NCBI GenBank assembly: GCA_017434455.1
Contig: JAFRFG010000014.1
Span: 124,001-188,000 of the forward strand
Length of the DNA stretch: 64,000 nt
Direction of reading: 5' to 3'
Source of the DNA: Thermoguttaceae bacterium
Lineage (GTDB): Bacteria > Planctomycetota > Planctomycetia > Pirellulales > Thermoguttaceae
Part shown: positions 26,847 through 35,697 of the stretch, one piece after another
How the letters are laid out: every line of letters starts with the position of its first letter
How positions within the stretch are numbered: position 1 is the stretch's first letter
Program-made: the position numbers and the translations under genes
The notes under the pieces: generated by a model
What the model was told of the DNA's origin: nothing
Seen by the model: the letters and a program-made list of their open reading frames with translations, nothing else
The model's database searches: none

Positions 26847-27776
26847 TTAGTGCATCTCGGCCCCGACGGTCTTGATGGCCGGACGCCAGTAGTGGAAGTG
26901 GACGTTCGGGTGATCGGCCAGCAGCGACATCGGAACGGCGGAATCGGGGATCTTCTTGGCGATCATCCAGGCCGACAGCCGCATGCCGAACGGGTTGTCG
27001 TGGGTCCCGGCCTGCCAGATGCTCACCTTCTTCGCCTTCCAGGTCTCGACCGGGCCGACCGTCGCCGCCTCGCGGGCGACGTTGGCGACGTAGCCGCCGT
27101 TGCTCGTCCGGGCGTTCTGCAGCACGGTAATCGGGTGAAGCTCGGTCACGCGGGTCGCCAGTTTGCGGTATTCCTCCGGGGTCGGCGGGTTGTCTTTGTA
27201 CTTCCCCTTGCGGCGGACCGGGTCGTTAAAGGCCCAATGCTTCGTATCCCCCTGCCCCCCCTGCATGATGGCGCACTCGATCTGGTCGTACGTCTTGCTG
27301 TACGCCTTCAGGTCGCCGGAGGGGAAATGAATATTCTCTTTCGGCATTCGGAGCTTTTTGTCGATCCGGTTGAAGCACATCTCGAAGTCGGCCTTGGCGA
27401 AGGAAAGCGGATGGTCGATCCCGACCGGCTTGCCGTTTTCGACCCACTCGTCCATCCCCCAGAAATGGGCGTACCTTAAGTTGATGCCGAGCGAATTGAC
27501 GATCCGGGCCACCAGCGGGAGCTGTTCGGTCGGGCCGATCGGGCCGCACAGGCCGACCGGGTTGTCGGCGGTCGCCTTCTGCCACGACTCGACGTATTCC
27601 AGCGCCTCGGCCAGATAAAAATCCTCGAGCGTCTCGTGATAGTGGACGGTAAACCCGGGACGGGAGAGCTTAAAGAGGGACTTTTCGGTCAGTTTGGCGG
27701 CGTCGGAAAGGATCTCCGGGTCGAGGGTGGTGTAGTCCCACCATTCCGGGGCGACTTGGCTGAGCGGTCGGGCCAT
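26847..27776 (-). CDS. Glucosamine-6-phosphate deaminase/isomerase-like protein
   Basis: 309 residues, NagB/SugarP_isomerase fold. WGMDEWV with a downstream HPLSF matches the NagB 'MDEY..HP.SY' region, and [14 protein letters not shown] matches the catalytic 'GGDGHIAFNEP' loop. The D-G-H of classical NagB is altered to G-D-T-K-H, so activity may differ. If active it would convert GlcN-6-P to fructose-6-P and ammonia, feeding amino sugars into glycolysis. GGAG lies upstream of ATG 27776. It is divergent from a PIG-L deacetylase gene, which makes an amino-sugar pathway plausible. It has a strong sigma70-type promoter at 27829-27857. Confidence 0.78.
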   Translation of the reverse strand: MARPLSQVAPEWWDYTTLDPEILSDAAKLTEKSLFKLSRPGFTVHYHETLEDFYLAEALEYVESWQKATADNPVGLCGPIGPTEQLPLVARIVNSLGINLRYAHFWGMDEWVENGKPVGIDHPLSFAKADFEMCFNRIDKKLRMPKENIHFPSGDLKAYSKTYDQIECAIMQGGQGDTKHWAFNDPVRRKGKYKDNPPTPEEYRKLATRVTELHPITVLQNARTSNGGYVANVAREAATVGPVETWKAKKVSIWQAGTHDNPFGMRLSAWMIAKKIPDSAVPMSLLADHPNVHFHYWRPAIKTVGAEMH

Positions 27777-27828
27777 TTTTTACTCCATCATCTGCGTTTT
27801 TTTAGGGAAGCGAACGCGCTTATCCTAG

Positions 27829-27857
27829 ATTTTAAGAAATCCGTTTCGGCGGTTCAA
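27829..27857 (-). promoter_or_regulatory. Sigma70-type promoter of the NagB-like gene
   Basis: On the minus strand TTGAAC (27852-27857), a 17-bp spacer and TAAAAT (27829-27834), continuing as CTAGGATAAG. The arrangement and the TAAAATCTAG core are the same as at the propeller-array promoter (63512-63540). A + strand box TTAAAATGGG with TAAAAT at 27936-27941 probably serves the divergent deacetylase gene. Confidence 0.7.
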
Positions 27858-28003
27858 GCCGATTTGGGGCATTTTTCGCCGGAGGAAAACAAAAAGATAA
27901 TGCCCGCGCCTCTTTATTCCGGACGGCGGTCTTCTTAAAATGGGGGTGTGGTCAAACACAGAACCTTTGACTTAACAGCACGGGAAAAATAAGAGGAGCG
28001 TCT

Positions 28004-28798
28004 ATGCCGACGGTTTTCGCGATTGCGTGTCATCCGGACGATATTGAGTTCACGATGGCCGGAACGATGCTGCTGATGAAGCAGCGGGGATGCGACCTGC
28101 ACTACATGACGATCGCCAACGGCTCGTGGGGAACCGCGACCATGCGCCGCGACGAAATCATCGCCGCGCGCCGCGGCGAGGCGGCCGCGGCCGCGCGGCT
28201 GATGGGGGCGGTCTTCCACGAGTCGCTGGTCGACGACCTGGAGGTCTTCTACGAAAGGAAGACCCTGCTGCGGCTCATCGCCGCGGTCCGCGAGGTGAAG
28301 CCAGATATCGTCCTGCTTCAGTCGCCGGTCGACTATATGGAGGATCATCAAAACGCGGTCCGGCTCGGGGTGACGGCGGTCTTCTGCCGGGGGATGGTCA
28401 ACGCCCCGTGCGAGCCGCCAACCGAGCCGACCTTCCAGGACGTGACGATCTACCACGCCCTGCCGCACGGCACCCGCGACCCGATGCGCCGGGTCGTCCG
28501 CGCCGAGCGGTACGTCGATATCGGGCCGGTGATGGCGAAGAAGCGGGAGCTCTTGGCCTGCCATAAAAGCCAGAAAGAGTGGCTCGACGTGTCGCAGGGG
28601 TACGATTCGTACCTCGACTCGATGACCGAGGCGGGGGAAATCGTCGGCAAGCTCTGCGGCAAGTACACGTACGCCGAGGGATGGCGCCGGCACAACCACG
28701 TCGGCCTGTCCGCCCGCGAGATCGACCCGATGGCCGATATCCTCGGCGATGTCTCGTGGGTCGATCCGGCGTACGAGAAGTATCTGCTGGGGGAATGA
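28004..28798 (+). CDS. PIG-L/LmbE family N-acetylglucosaminyl deacetylase-like protein
   Basis: 264 residues. The zinc-binding H10-P-D-D13 motif is at the N-terminus, and D110 with H115 (VDYMEDHQNA) complete the usual site. Members remove acetyl groups from GlcNAc-containing molecules. No signal peptide is visible, so it acts in the cytoplasm. GAGGAG precedes ATG 28004. It is followed after 26 bp by a flavodoxin gene on the same strand and is divergent from the NagB-like gene. A deacetylase feeding glucosamine to NagB is a reasonable, unproven link. Substrate could also be a thiol cofactor precursor, as in bacillithiol synthesis. Confidence 0.85.
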   Translation: MPTVFAIACHPDDIEFTMAGTMLLMKQRGCDLHYMTIANGSWGTATMRRDEIIAARRGEAAAAARLMGAVFHESLVDDLEVFYERKTLLRLIAAVREVKPDIVLLQSPVDYMEDHQNAVRLGVTAVFCRGMVNAPCEPPTEPTFQDVTIYHALPHGTRDPMRRVVRAERYVDIGPVMAKKRELLACHKSQKEWLDVSQGYDSYLDSMTEAGEIVGKLCGKYTYAEGWRRHNHVGLSAREIDPMADILGDVSWVDPAYEKYLLGE

Positions 28799-28824
28799 AC
28801 CTGAAACATTAAGGAGGAAGCACG

Positions 28825-29301
28825 ATGAGCAAAGCGTTGGTAACGTACTTTTCGGCCAGCGGCGTGACCGCGAAACTGGCCAAGCGCCTGGCCGAGGCGG
28901 TCGGCGCCGATCTGTTTGAGATCAAGCCCGAAACCCCGTACACGAACGCCGATCTGAACTGGCAGAACAGCCAAAGCCGAAGCTCGGTGGAGATGAACGA
29001 CCGCGCCAGCCGCCCGGCGATCGCCGAGAAAATCGCCGATATGGCGCGGTACGACGTCGTTTTCGTCGGCTTCCCGGTGTGGTGGTACCGGGAACCGTCG
29101 ATCATCGACACCTTTATGGAGGCGTACGACTTTTCCGGAAAGACCGTGGTCCCCTTCGCCACAAGCGGCATGAGCGGCATCGGCGACTCCGGCAAGAACA
29201 TGCAGGCGCTGGCCCCCGGCGCGAAAGTCGACGCCGGCAAGCGGTTTGACGCCAACGCGTCCGAGAAGGAGCTTGCTGACTGGGGCTCGCGGTGGGTGTA
29301 G
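28825..29301 (+). CDS. Flavodoxin-like FMN protein
   Basis: 158 residues, flavodoxin fold. The phosphate loop is TYFSASGVTAKLAKRLAE (residues ~7-24), and FVGFPVWWYREPSII (about 75-89) forms the isoalloxazine-binding loop, as in the small flavodoxins annotated Flavodoxin_4. It would carry electrons through FMN or act as a quinone/NADPH oxidoreductase. AAGGAGGAAG is an excellent ribosome site before ATG 28825. It is probably co-transcribed with the PIG-L gene. No partner reductase lies nearby, so its pathway is unknown. Confidence 0.88.
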   Translation: MSKALVTYFSASGVTAKLAKRLAEAVGADLFEIKPETPYTNADLNWQNSQSRSSVEMNDRASRPAIAEKIADMARYDVVFVGFPVWWYREPSIIDTFMEAYDFSGKTVVPFATSGMSGIGDSGKNMQALAPGAKVDAGKRFDANASEKELADWGSRWV

Positions 29302-29341
29302 AAGAAGCGGCGCAAGCGCGCGGGCACCTTTAGGGGGGGCG

Positions 29342-29369
29342 CCCGCCGGCTTTCGCCGGCCGCGGCGGG
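29342..29369 (+). terminator. Possible terminator after the flavodoxin gene
   Basis: CCCGCCG (29342-29348) pairs exactly with CGGCGGG (29363-29369), with an inner GCCGGC/GCCGGC option, followed by TTATTTCTTCC. The T-tract is interrupted, so termination is plausible but not certain. Confidence 0.4.
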
Positions 29370-30842
29370 TTATTTCTTCCCTTCTTTTTTGGCCTTTTCG
29401 AACAGACGGTTCAGTCTCGCGCGGATTTCCTCTGGTATCGACCGCGCGTCGCAGGGTATCGAGCCGATCGCTTTTTCGGCGCCGCCAAGGTAAAGCTCAA
29501 TCAAGGCGCGGGCTCCGAAACGCTCGCTGGTGACGCGGAACCGATAAACGTCCTCCCCCCCGCCGCGGCACAGCAGGAAGCCGTCCTCGTTTTCGCGGAA
29601 CAGGAGATCCTCCGACTCCGCCCTGTCGGCGCACCACTGCCGAACCGCGTTTTCGGTCTTGCCGAACGGGGAATCGTTCCGGCCGAGAAACAGCGCCGTG
29701 ACCGCCTCGTTCAGATCGTCGATGATTCTCAGGACGCACCGGGCAAGATGATCAAACGCGGAAACCGAATCGTTTCGAAGTATTTCGCGCCTCGGGACGT
29801 CCCCCAGCGGGAGGGGCCGCAGGTAGAAGGTGGTCTGCGCCTCGCGATCCTCGAACTTCGTGAATCCGCACTCCAGGAGTATCTGTTCGCTGAGGCCGTG
29901 GTGCTTGATCCGTTCCATCATGTCGGTATCTTTCCACGGCATTTTGATCACGAAGAAAAAAGGATGACCGAGCGTGAACTCCCCGCCGGCGGCCCGCTTC
30001 CAGCGGAGACAGTGGTTCAGGTCCGCTCCCCACTCGAAAACACCCCAAAGATCGCTGCGGCACAGGAATTTCCGATACGGCCGCGCCGAGGGATAACCGC
30101 CGGCCTCCCGGTTTTCGATGCCCAGGACCCGAATATCATACCGGCCGCACCCGGGCAGATCGACCGACGGAAAAGATCGGTCGGGGTACGGCCAATCGAT
30201 CGCGTCGAGAATCATCGTGTTGGCGCATCTGATCGCTCTTTCGATCCTCTCCCACGTTTCTTTCCCGGCGAAGGCGTCGATTTCCGGGTCGCTGTGTTCC
30301 CCGGCCGGAAACAAAAACTCCCGGAGCGTTTCGGCGAGAAAAGAGCGCTTCCCGTCCTTCGGGGCGGCGGCGTCCCACGCGCCGAAGAGCCGTTCCCATG
30401 TCACGATCGACACGATGGTCTTGTTCCCGCCCGAAGCGCCGCCGCTTTCGTCCGGCACGCATTGCTCCATCTGGGCGATCGCCGCTTTCAGTCTGCACGC
30501 TTGCGCGTCGCCGCGCGCCAGGAAGATCAGCCGCTCGGTCCGGCAGGGGGATTGGCGAAGAAGATCGGCCGAGCGCCAAAGCCGAAACAAGCGGGCCGCC
30601 GAACTGCTGTTTTCGACGCGGATGACCTCGCCCCCGCCGGCGGCCGTGATCGAGATGCCGCGGCGGCCGGAAACGGCATCGGATTCGCCCACGCTCATCG
30701 CCGCCGGGTCGGCCGCCGAGCCGATCAATTCGAGGAACGGTTTGAGGTAGACAGGATCGCGGAGAATGTCGGTCAGGACCTCCATCGCGAGATCCTCCCC
30801 GCCGACCCCCTGGATACGCGCGAACAGATTTTGATGCTTCAT
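29370..30842 (-). CDS. Uncharacterised protein, possibly a degenerate PD-(D/E)XK nuclease
   Basis: 490 residues, not recognised with confidence. The N-terminus (NLFARIQGVGGEDLAMEVL) resembles openings of PD-(D/E)XK proteins linked to defence loci, where an alpha helix with a conserved Glu starts the fold. The stretch where 'D...(E/Q)xK' should appear reads RRGISITAAGG then VIRVENSS, so the metal Asp and the Lys both seem to be replaced. The remainder has no known motif; there is a Trp-rich central part (FEWGADLNHCLRW) and a Lys-rich tail. It neighbours the DUF262 pair, which hints at a defence role. GC is high like the host, unlike the DUF262 genes. Confidence 0.55.
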   Translation of the reverse strand: MKHQNLFARIQGVGGEDLAMEVLTDILRDPVYLKPFLELIGSAADPAAMSVGESDAVSGRRGISITAAGGGEVIRVENSSSAARLFRLWRSADLLRQSPCRTERLIFLARGDAQACRLKAAIAQMEQCVPDESGGASGGNKTIVSIVTWERLFGAWDAAAPKDGKRSFLAETLREFLFPAGEHSDPEIDAFAGKETWERIERAIRCANTMILDAIDWPYPDRSFPSVDLPGCGRYDIRVLGIENREAGGYPSARPYRKFLCRSDLWGVFEWGADLNHCLRWKRAAGGEFTLGHPFFFVIKMPWKDTDMMERIKHHGLSEQILLECGFTKFEDREAQTTFYLRPLPLGDVPRREILRNDSVSAFDHLARCVLRIIDDLNEAVTALFLGRNDSPFGKTENAVRQWCADRAESEDLLFRENEDGFLLCRGGGEDVYRFRVTSERFGARALIELYLGGAEKAIGSIPCDARSIPEEIRARLNRLFEKAKKEGKK

Positions 30843-31006
30843 AGCCGTAGTTCTTTGTTAGCAGGTTGACAGTACGCTGACGGATGACGCCGCGAGGCGG
30901 TACCGCGTGCCCGCCCATAGAGGATGATAGGGAGGAAGGGAGAGTTTTGAGGAGAAAAATGTTGGGAAAGTGAAGGGAAGTCGAAGTTTAAGCTGACAAG
31001 CAATAA

Positions 31007-31047
31007 ACGAGCAACCGGCCACGTTTCATACGCGGGCGGTTGCTTGT
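31007..31047 (-). terminator. Possible terminator of the DUF262 operon
   Basis: Read on the minus strand, ACAAGCAACCG is followed by an 18-20 base loop and CGGTTGCTCGT, then TTTATTG. The stem is about 10 bp with a short T-run. It lies about 70 bp beyond the last DUF262 stop. Confidence 0.5.
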
Positions 31048-31117
31048 TCCGATGAGATTCCAGAGAGGAATGAAACCTTGCGAGAAACGCTGGTTCCAGG
31101 ATAACTCGTGGATATGT

Positions 31118-33480
31118 TTATTTCTCCCCTAGCTTTTCGGCTGGATCAATCTCTATTTGCTTTTGGTCTTGATCACCCTTAAATTTGAGCAGTTCGTCGT
31201 AGATTATTTCCGGAGTCCAGTCATTCAGCCGCTTAATTAAATTCTTCAGCAGCTCAATACGATCCTCAGCATCTATCCCGGCTTTCTGCACAACAGGTAT
31301 GCAGACTTCTTTCTTCGTCTCGCTCTCGTCGTTACGGAAAAGATACCCATTGTTCTGACAGATAATGTGCCAGTGTCCGTAAATCAAACAATCCCCCTTA
31401 TCAGAAAGGTGGTTCGAATCAGCTTCTTTCAGGTACGGCATATAGGTCGTTCTTGACCGTTCTTCTGTCAACATTACAGAGAACATGTACGGTTCTTTTT
31501 CTGGGTTATTATTGTGATATTTCCCATACTTTCCTGGGCGAAATGACTCATAATTGACATAGTAGTATCGCCAGGAATACGTGGCATTATCTTTACAGCA
31601 ACTTATAAACGAATCCACAGAATTCCTAAGATGTTCATCTTTGAAGGATTTAGCCGAAGAGAGAAGTTTAAAGAGAATTTCGCTCGTATCCTTAAAACCT
31701 TTGTTAGCACTTTTATGAAACAGCCTATCCCAAGCAGACATTATACTTTTAGAACCATATTGGTAACGCCAGGATTTCTCGTCTTGCTGCTTGTAGTCTC
31801 CTGTAGACATCAAAGCTCGATCTATCAAATCATACTCACATTTAAAGAGAGACACGAAACGATCTGCATAATCGGCAAGGTCAAGATCGGGAGTAGTATC
31901 CTGTTGGCTTAACCACTTTAGGGCGACGATACTTATCTGTCCCTTTAATCTCTCATGATCCTCAAGAGAGAGCACAGCTTCAGTCTTGTCAGAATATTTA
32001 CTCAAGAATTCCTTTTTCCTCTTCTCCTCATCGATCTGATGACGATTGAAGCCGATTTCTGTGGATTCATCGATGTTACCATACAACATAATTGCATCAG
32101 TCTGATCCAAAATAGCTTTCATACGGCCAGGATTCTTATTGTCTCTGAACTCACCTGACGAATTCTGAATCAGATTGTTGATACAGCGTATCCTCTGTTT
32201 GAAGAGATGATCGTCAATTTCATCATTGTGAAGAAGGTATTCGATCACTGCATAAAGTAGTACCGCACGCGCTTTGTTGAATTTGCCATTCTTATCTGTA
32301 TAAGAACGGAGGCAGTCTTTGAAAATATTAATCTCGTCGTTTGAAGAATAGAATACGATTTTACCATTGCCACTATTGTGATCAATAAAAGACTTGAAAA
32401 ATCCGTCAATAAGGTCATTCCTTTGGTCATTCTTATATATTCTGTACCAGCAGTCAAAGTATGATTTCATTATCTGGATATTATTGCGAACACCGTCTGT
32501 ATCAAAAGTATCATTTACTGCAATGAATTTCTTAAGCAGTTCGAATTCATCCTCATTCTCGCGACGGTTTACGCAGTTTTTGTAACCGATGATATCACAT
32601 ATATAGTAGAAATATCGCAGGAATTCATCATCAATGACAGAATCCTCATCGGTCATAGTGCCGGAATTTCGATACTGCCAGAGCATATCTGTCCAGTCAC
32701 AGTCGATTTTTCTCATGAATTCATCAACTTGAGTTGTGTCTTCCTTGTAGGCTTCTCTGATGCACTTCTGGAGTTCAGCTTTGACGTGCTCAAATCTCGT
32801 AAGCGGCTTTCCTCGAGAATTCATTTTAATATATAAATCGTCAGTCTGACCAATGTCCTTGATGGGTAGGAAATAGAACTTAATCAATTTGTCGTTGACG
32901 AGTTTTTCCCAGAGATTATCAACCTCTCTAAACTTTACGTGAATAGCATCAAGCATAACAAGCATAGATTTTATGGTGGGATCATTCAACCAGCTCATGG
33001 GAAACCACGCCTGGTCTACAATCTTCGCCGACAGTTCTATTCCTTCAAATGACGGATTATAGTTCTTCGTAAGTTCTGCGCAAAAGACCCTAGCGCTATA
33101 GCGTGTTTCATAACTAAAATTAGAGAGAAAGGAGCAATCGTTTTTATTGACTTTGTCTTTTCGAGCGGCGTACCAGTGTAATAGGTACAGAGTAGTCAGT
33201 CTCTGTTGGCCATCTAAGGGTGTCATAACTCCGACGATATTACCCTTCTCGTCTTTATCCTTCTTAATCTCTCCATAGATAAAATCAAGGGTAATTGGCC
33301 TAGAATAAACCAACGCATCATGCAGTGAAGCAAGAAAACGATCACGTATTCGCTCAATTTCTGGTCCACTCCTCCCTTGGGCGTAATCCCGTTGGATCAT
33401 AGGGATAACATTTTCTCGACAATCCCCTGCTCATCTTGAAAGCCGAAGATTTCTCTGAACGAAAGAAAGTTTGTACTCAT
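31118..33480 (-). pseudogene. DUF262 (GmrS-like) protein, frameshifted near its 5' end
   Basis: The intact frame runs from ATG 33400 to 31118 (760 residues) and begins MIQRDYAQGR, with LDGQQRLTTLYLL near residue 65, the DUF262 signature. DUF262 proteins normally have about 25 residues before 'P.IQRDY'. Those residues exist in another frame: ATG 33480 overlaps the stop of the upstream gene as ATGA and reads MSTNFLSFREIFGFQDEQ to EKML, then meets a stop at the 28th codon. Adding one base near 33405-33411 would join the frames as KML-IPMIQRDY. So the gene is broken or mis-sequenced, or is translated only from the internal start. No HNH (DUF1524) domain is seen; the C-terminal 150 residues are unrecognised. 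Confidence 0.75.
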
Positions 33481-35333
33481 AAAATCTCCTCCTCAGTTTT
33501 GATTGGTTCAAGATCGTACTCTTTAAGAACTGTGTTAATTCTTGTGATATATGCCTTTCTATCGGGTAATCCCCAGAAATGAAGTTGGTTTTGATTAGAA
33601 GGCGTGTAATACTTCATAAACACCATCTTCGTGCAGAACGGTATAAATGTACCCTCCATATCATATTCGATAATACGATTACGCTTAACATCGAAGGCTG
33701 AATTATTAAGTGCTGAATTATCATCTCTTTGGAGCAGTGCAAGGTTGCCAATATGGTGGAGATACTCATCATCTCCATCTGGGGAGAGTCTGTTTATCAC
33801 TTCTTCTTGTAGTTTAACAAATTCTCCTTCTTCAAGATCGTTCTTATCGTGGGCTTCGGTCATTCTCTTTGAGAGCCTCGACAGATCTTTGCGAATCTTT
33901 TGGACCTTTGCCTGTTCGCAGAGATTATCGATCGACTTTTGGTGGGCGTTCAGCCATTCTTTCCACCTTTCCCTCCCTTGAAGGCCTACCGAGTGCTGGG
34001 CATGAATATGCTCGAGCGACCATGGGCCTTTAGCATCGGACTTGAATTTGTCAAATGGAAACCTCTGAGTCTGACCATCTATCTGACGGACAGACTCGAC
34101 ATTAAAAAGAAGTAGAAGTTTAAAGATGAGTTTACAATCCGAATCACTTTCGAAGCTTAAATCCGCGTAGTTTCTTTCAATCTCTTTATTTTTGTTGCTC
34201 TTTTTCAGTTCAACACTCTTTTTAATGTATTCTTTTAGCAAACACTTGAATTCAGTTTTTGTTTTACCTTCGTACACATCAAAGAGTTCACGGAGTGTCT
34301 TCTCCTCAGATGCGATAAGATAACCTATTTTATGATAGAGCTCATGATCTTCATACCAGTCCCTTAATATAAGGAACGTCTTATGGATTTGTTTCCAGAG
34401 ATCTGGTTGATCGGACAGTTCTGGTTGATCGGATAGTTCTGGTTGATCGGACTTTGTGTCGGGCCCATAGTAATTCTTGTATATTTCAAAGAATGTATAG
34501 TACTTATCACGGGAATTTTGCGGCCGCTGCTTACAGATCAAGTCCAAGATCAGGTCAATCCTAGTCTGGTAACTGGATTGGCTGTTATTAGTTAGAAAGA
34601 ACCAAAGAGATTTTTCCTGGAGTTCTCTCTCTATGTTGTCCCACTGCAGGGAAATTTCTTGTTTTTCACGCTCTGTTATGCCCGCACTACTGCTACTCAA
34701 AAACAATGCCTTTACCAGTTCCGCATTCGTCAACGGAATCTTTCCTATATTCAATCTTGTAAAAAGAGATATAGGGTCTTCATTCTCACCGACCTCGTAC
34801 CAGATAATTTTCACTTTCTCAGTGAGGAAACTAAAGAAATGCAATATGCGGTTCGCTAGTCCCGACCGTTCCTTATCCTGTTCAAACCATTCCTTAATCT
34901 TCTTATAAGCCTCTGAGATGAACCAATTATCGATGTTTTTATCACACCCGCATATTTGATTATCATCGGATGTAGTAATATTATGTAGAAAATCAGCGGT
35001 CTCTTTTCGAGTTTCGTATTCAAATTTCAGCGTAGGCGCAGCTTCTGCACGGAGCGGATCAGTATTTGCAATGTAACGAAAGATCAGGAACAACGTCGTC
35101 ATTCGTTGTTGACCGTCAATCAACTCATAACAATTATCACCGCGTTTGAGAACAACAACGGGCTGGAGACAATAATTCCCTCCTGAGTTACAGTTCACAT
35201 ACACGTCGTCCAAAAGTCTCTCAACCTCAATTTGACCCCACCTATACCCACGTTGGTAAGAAGGGATTATAAATGTTGTGCCGCTGATATCAATCACGAG
35301 CTTAGTGCACAATTGTATCTGGTTGTTCGTCAT
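33477..35333 (-). CDS. DUF262-DUF1524 (GmrSD-like, type IV restriction) protein
   Basis: 618 residues. The N-terminal DUF262 domain has IPSYQRGYRWG (23-33) and LIDGQQRMTTLFL (71-83). This DGQQR nucleotide-using motif is ParB/sulfiredoxin-like. The C-terminal DUF1524 part has WSLEHIHAQH and later HIGNLALLQRDDNSALNN, the His-Asn pattern of HNH nucleases. The two-domain order is that of fused GmrSD enzymes, which cut modified phage DNA using NTP. Residues near 310 hold three copies of a SDQPEL-like unit. Marked AT-rich composition suggests horizontal gain. The stop overlaps the next ATG (ATGA). A strong promoter lies at 35588-35617. Confidence 0.85.
   Translation of the reverse strand: MTNNQIQLCTKLVIDISGTTFIIPSYQRGYRWGQIEVERLLDDVYVNCNSGGNYCLQPVVVLKRGDNCYELIDGQQRMTTLFLIFRYIANTDPLRAEAAPTLKFEYETRKETADFLHNITTSDDNQICGCDKNIDNWFISEAYKKIKEWFEQDKERSGLANRILHFFSFLTEKVKIIWYEVGENEDPISLFTRLNIGKIPLTNAELVKALFLSSSSAGITEREKQEISLQWDNIERELQEKSLWFFLTNNSQSSYQTRIDLILDLICKQRPQNSRDKYYTFFEIYKNYYGPDTKSDQPELSDQPELSDQPDLWKQIHKTFLILRDWYEDHELYHKIGYLIASEEKTLRELFDVYEGKTKTEFKCLLKEYIKKSVELKKSNKNKEIERNYADLSFESDSDCKLIFKLLLLFNVESVRQIDGQTQRFPFDKFKSDAKGPWSLEHIHAQHSVGLQGRERWKEWLNAHQKSIDNLCEQAKVQKIRKDLSRLSKRMTEAHDKNDLEEGEFVKLQEEVINRLSPDGDDEYLHHIGNLALLQRDDNSALNNSAFDVKRNRIIEYDMEGTFIPFCTKMVFMKYYTPSNQNQLHFWGLPDRKAYITRINTVLKEYDLEPIKTEEEIL
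34403..34452 (-). repeat. In-frame 18-bp tandem repeat inside the DUF262-DUF1524 gene
   Basis: CTGGTTGATCGGACAGTT is repeated almost exactly, then partly (about 2.7 units), and encodes S-D-Q-P-E/D-L repeats. It can expand or contract by slippage without changing frame, altering the linker between the two domains. Confidence 0.85.
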
Positions 35334-35697
35334 TCTTTCTTCTTCCTATTTTTTCTATTTTAACGGGGTGATACTCACTCCAATTTCAAAGGCAATCCAT
35401 CCAGCGCGTCAGACATCAGGCAACATTATTGTCGCCATAGCCACAAATACGCTAAGATGCCGATGAATACTCATCATCGGCCATTTCCCACAATTCACCT
35501 CTCCATTCAATTTAGTCAGGTGGTATATGGGAGGCAGTTTTTCCGGGTTCACGTTGCGAGGGAGACAGCCCCCCCTCCCCTACCGTAACTATAAAGCAAA
35601 CATTGTGCTTGTGTCAAGTATTTTGTCAAAGAATTTGGGGGAAACCCGAAAAAAATTCGAATTTCCCCAAAATCCGCATCGAATCCCAGCTCCGCAA
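35334..35697. promoter_or_regulatory. Promoter region of the DUF262 pair (minus strand)
   Basis: In this 364-bp gap the minus strand has a consensus TTGACA (35612-35617), an 18-bp spacer and TATAGT (35588-35593). A second TTGACA lies 11 bp further upstream. Transcripts would have a 5' leader of roughly 250 bases before ATG 35333. Composition shifts from AT-rich to host-like near 35520, perhaps the right edge of the acquired block. I see no tRNA or direct repeats. A + strand open frame across this gap has no ribosome site and looks like chance. Confidence 0.65.

Noticed and set aside
30136-30918. A second minus-strand frame overlapping the possible PD-(D/E)XK gene
   Set aside because: Arg/Gly-rich frame-shifted shadow; the 29370-30842 frame is longer and has protein-like composition.
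33400-33480. Programmed -1 frameshifting as the explanation for the DUF262 break
   Set aside because: No X-XXY-YYZ slippery heptamer and no obvious downstream pseudoknot; an indel or read error is simpler, though not excluded.
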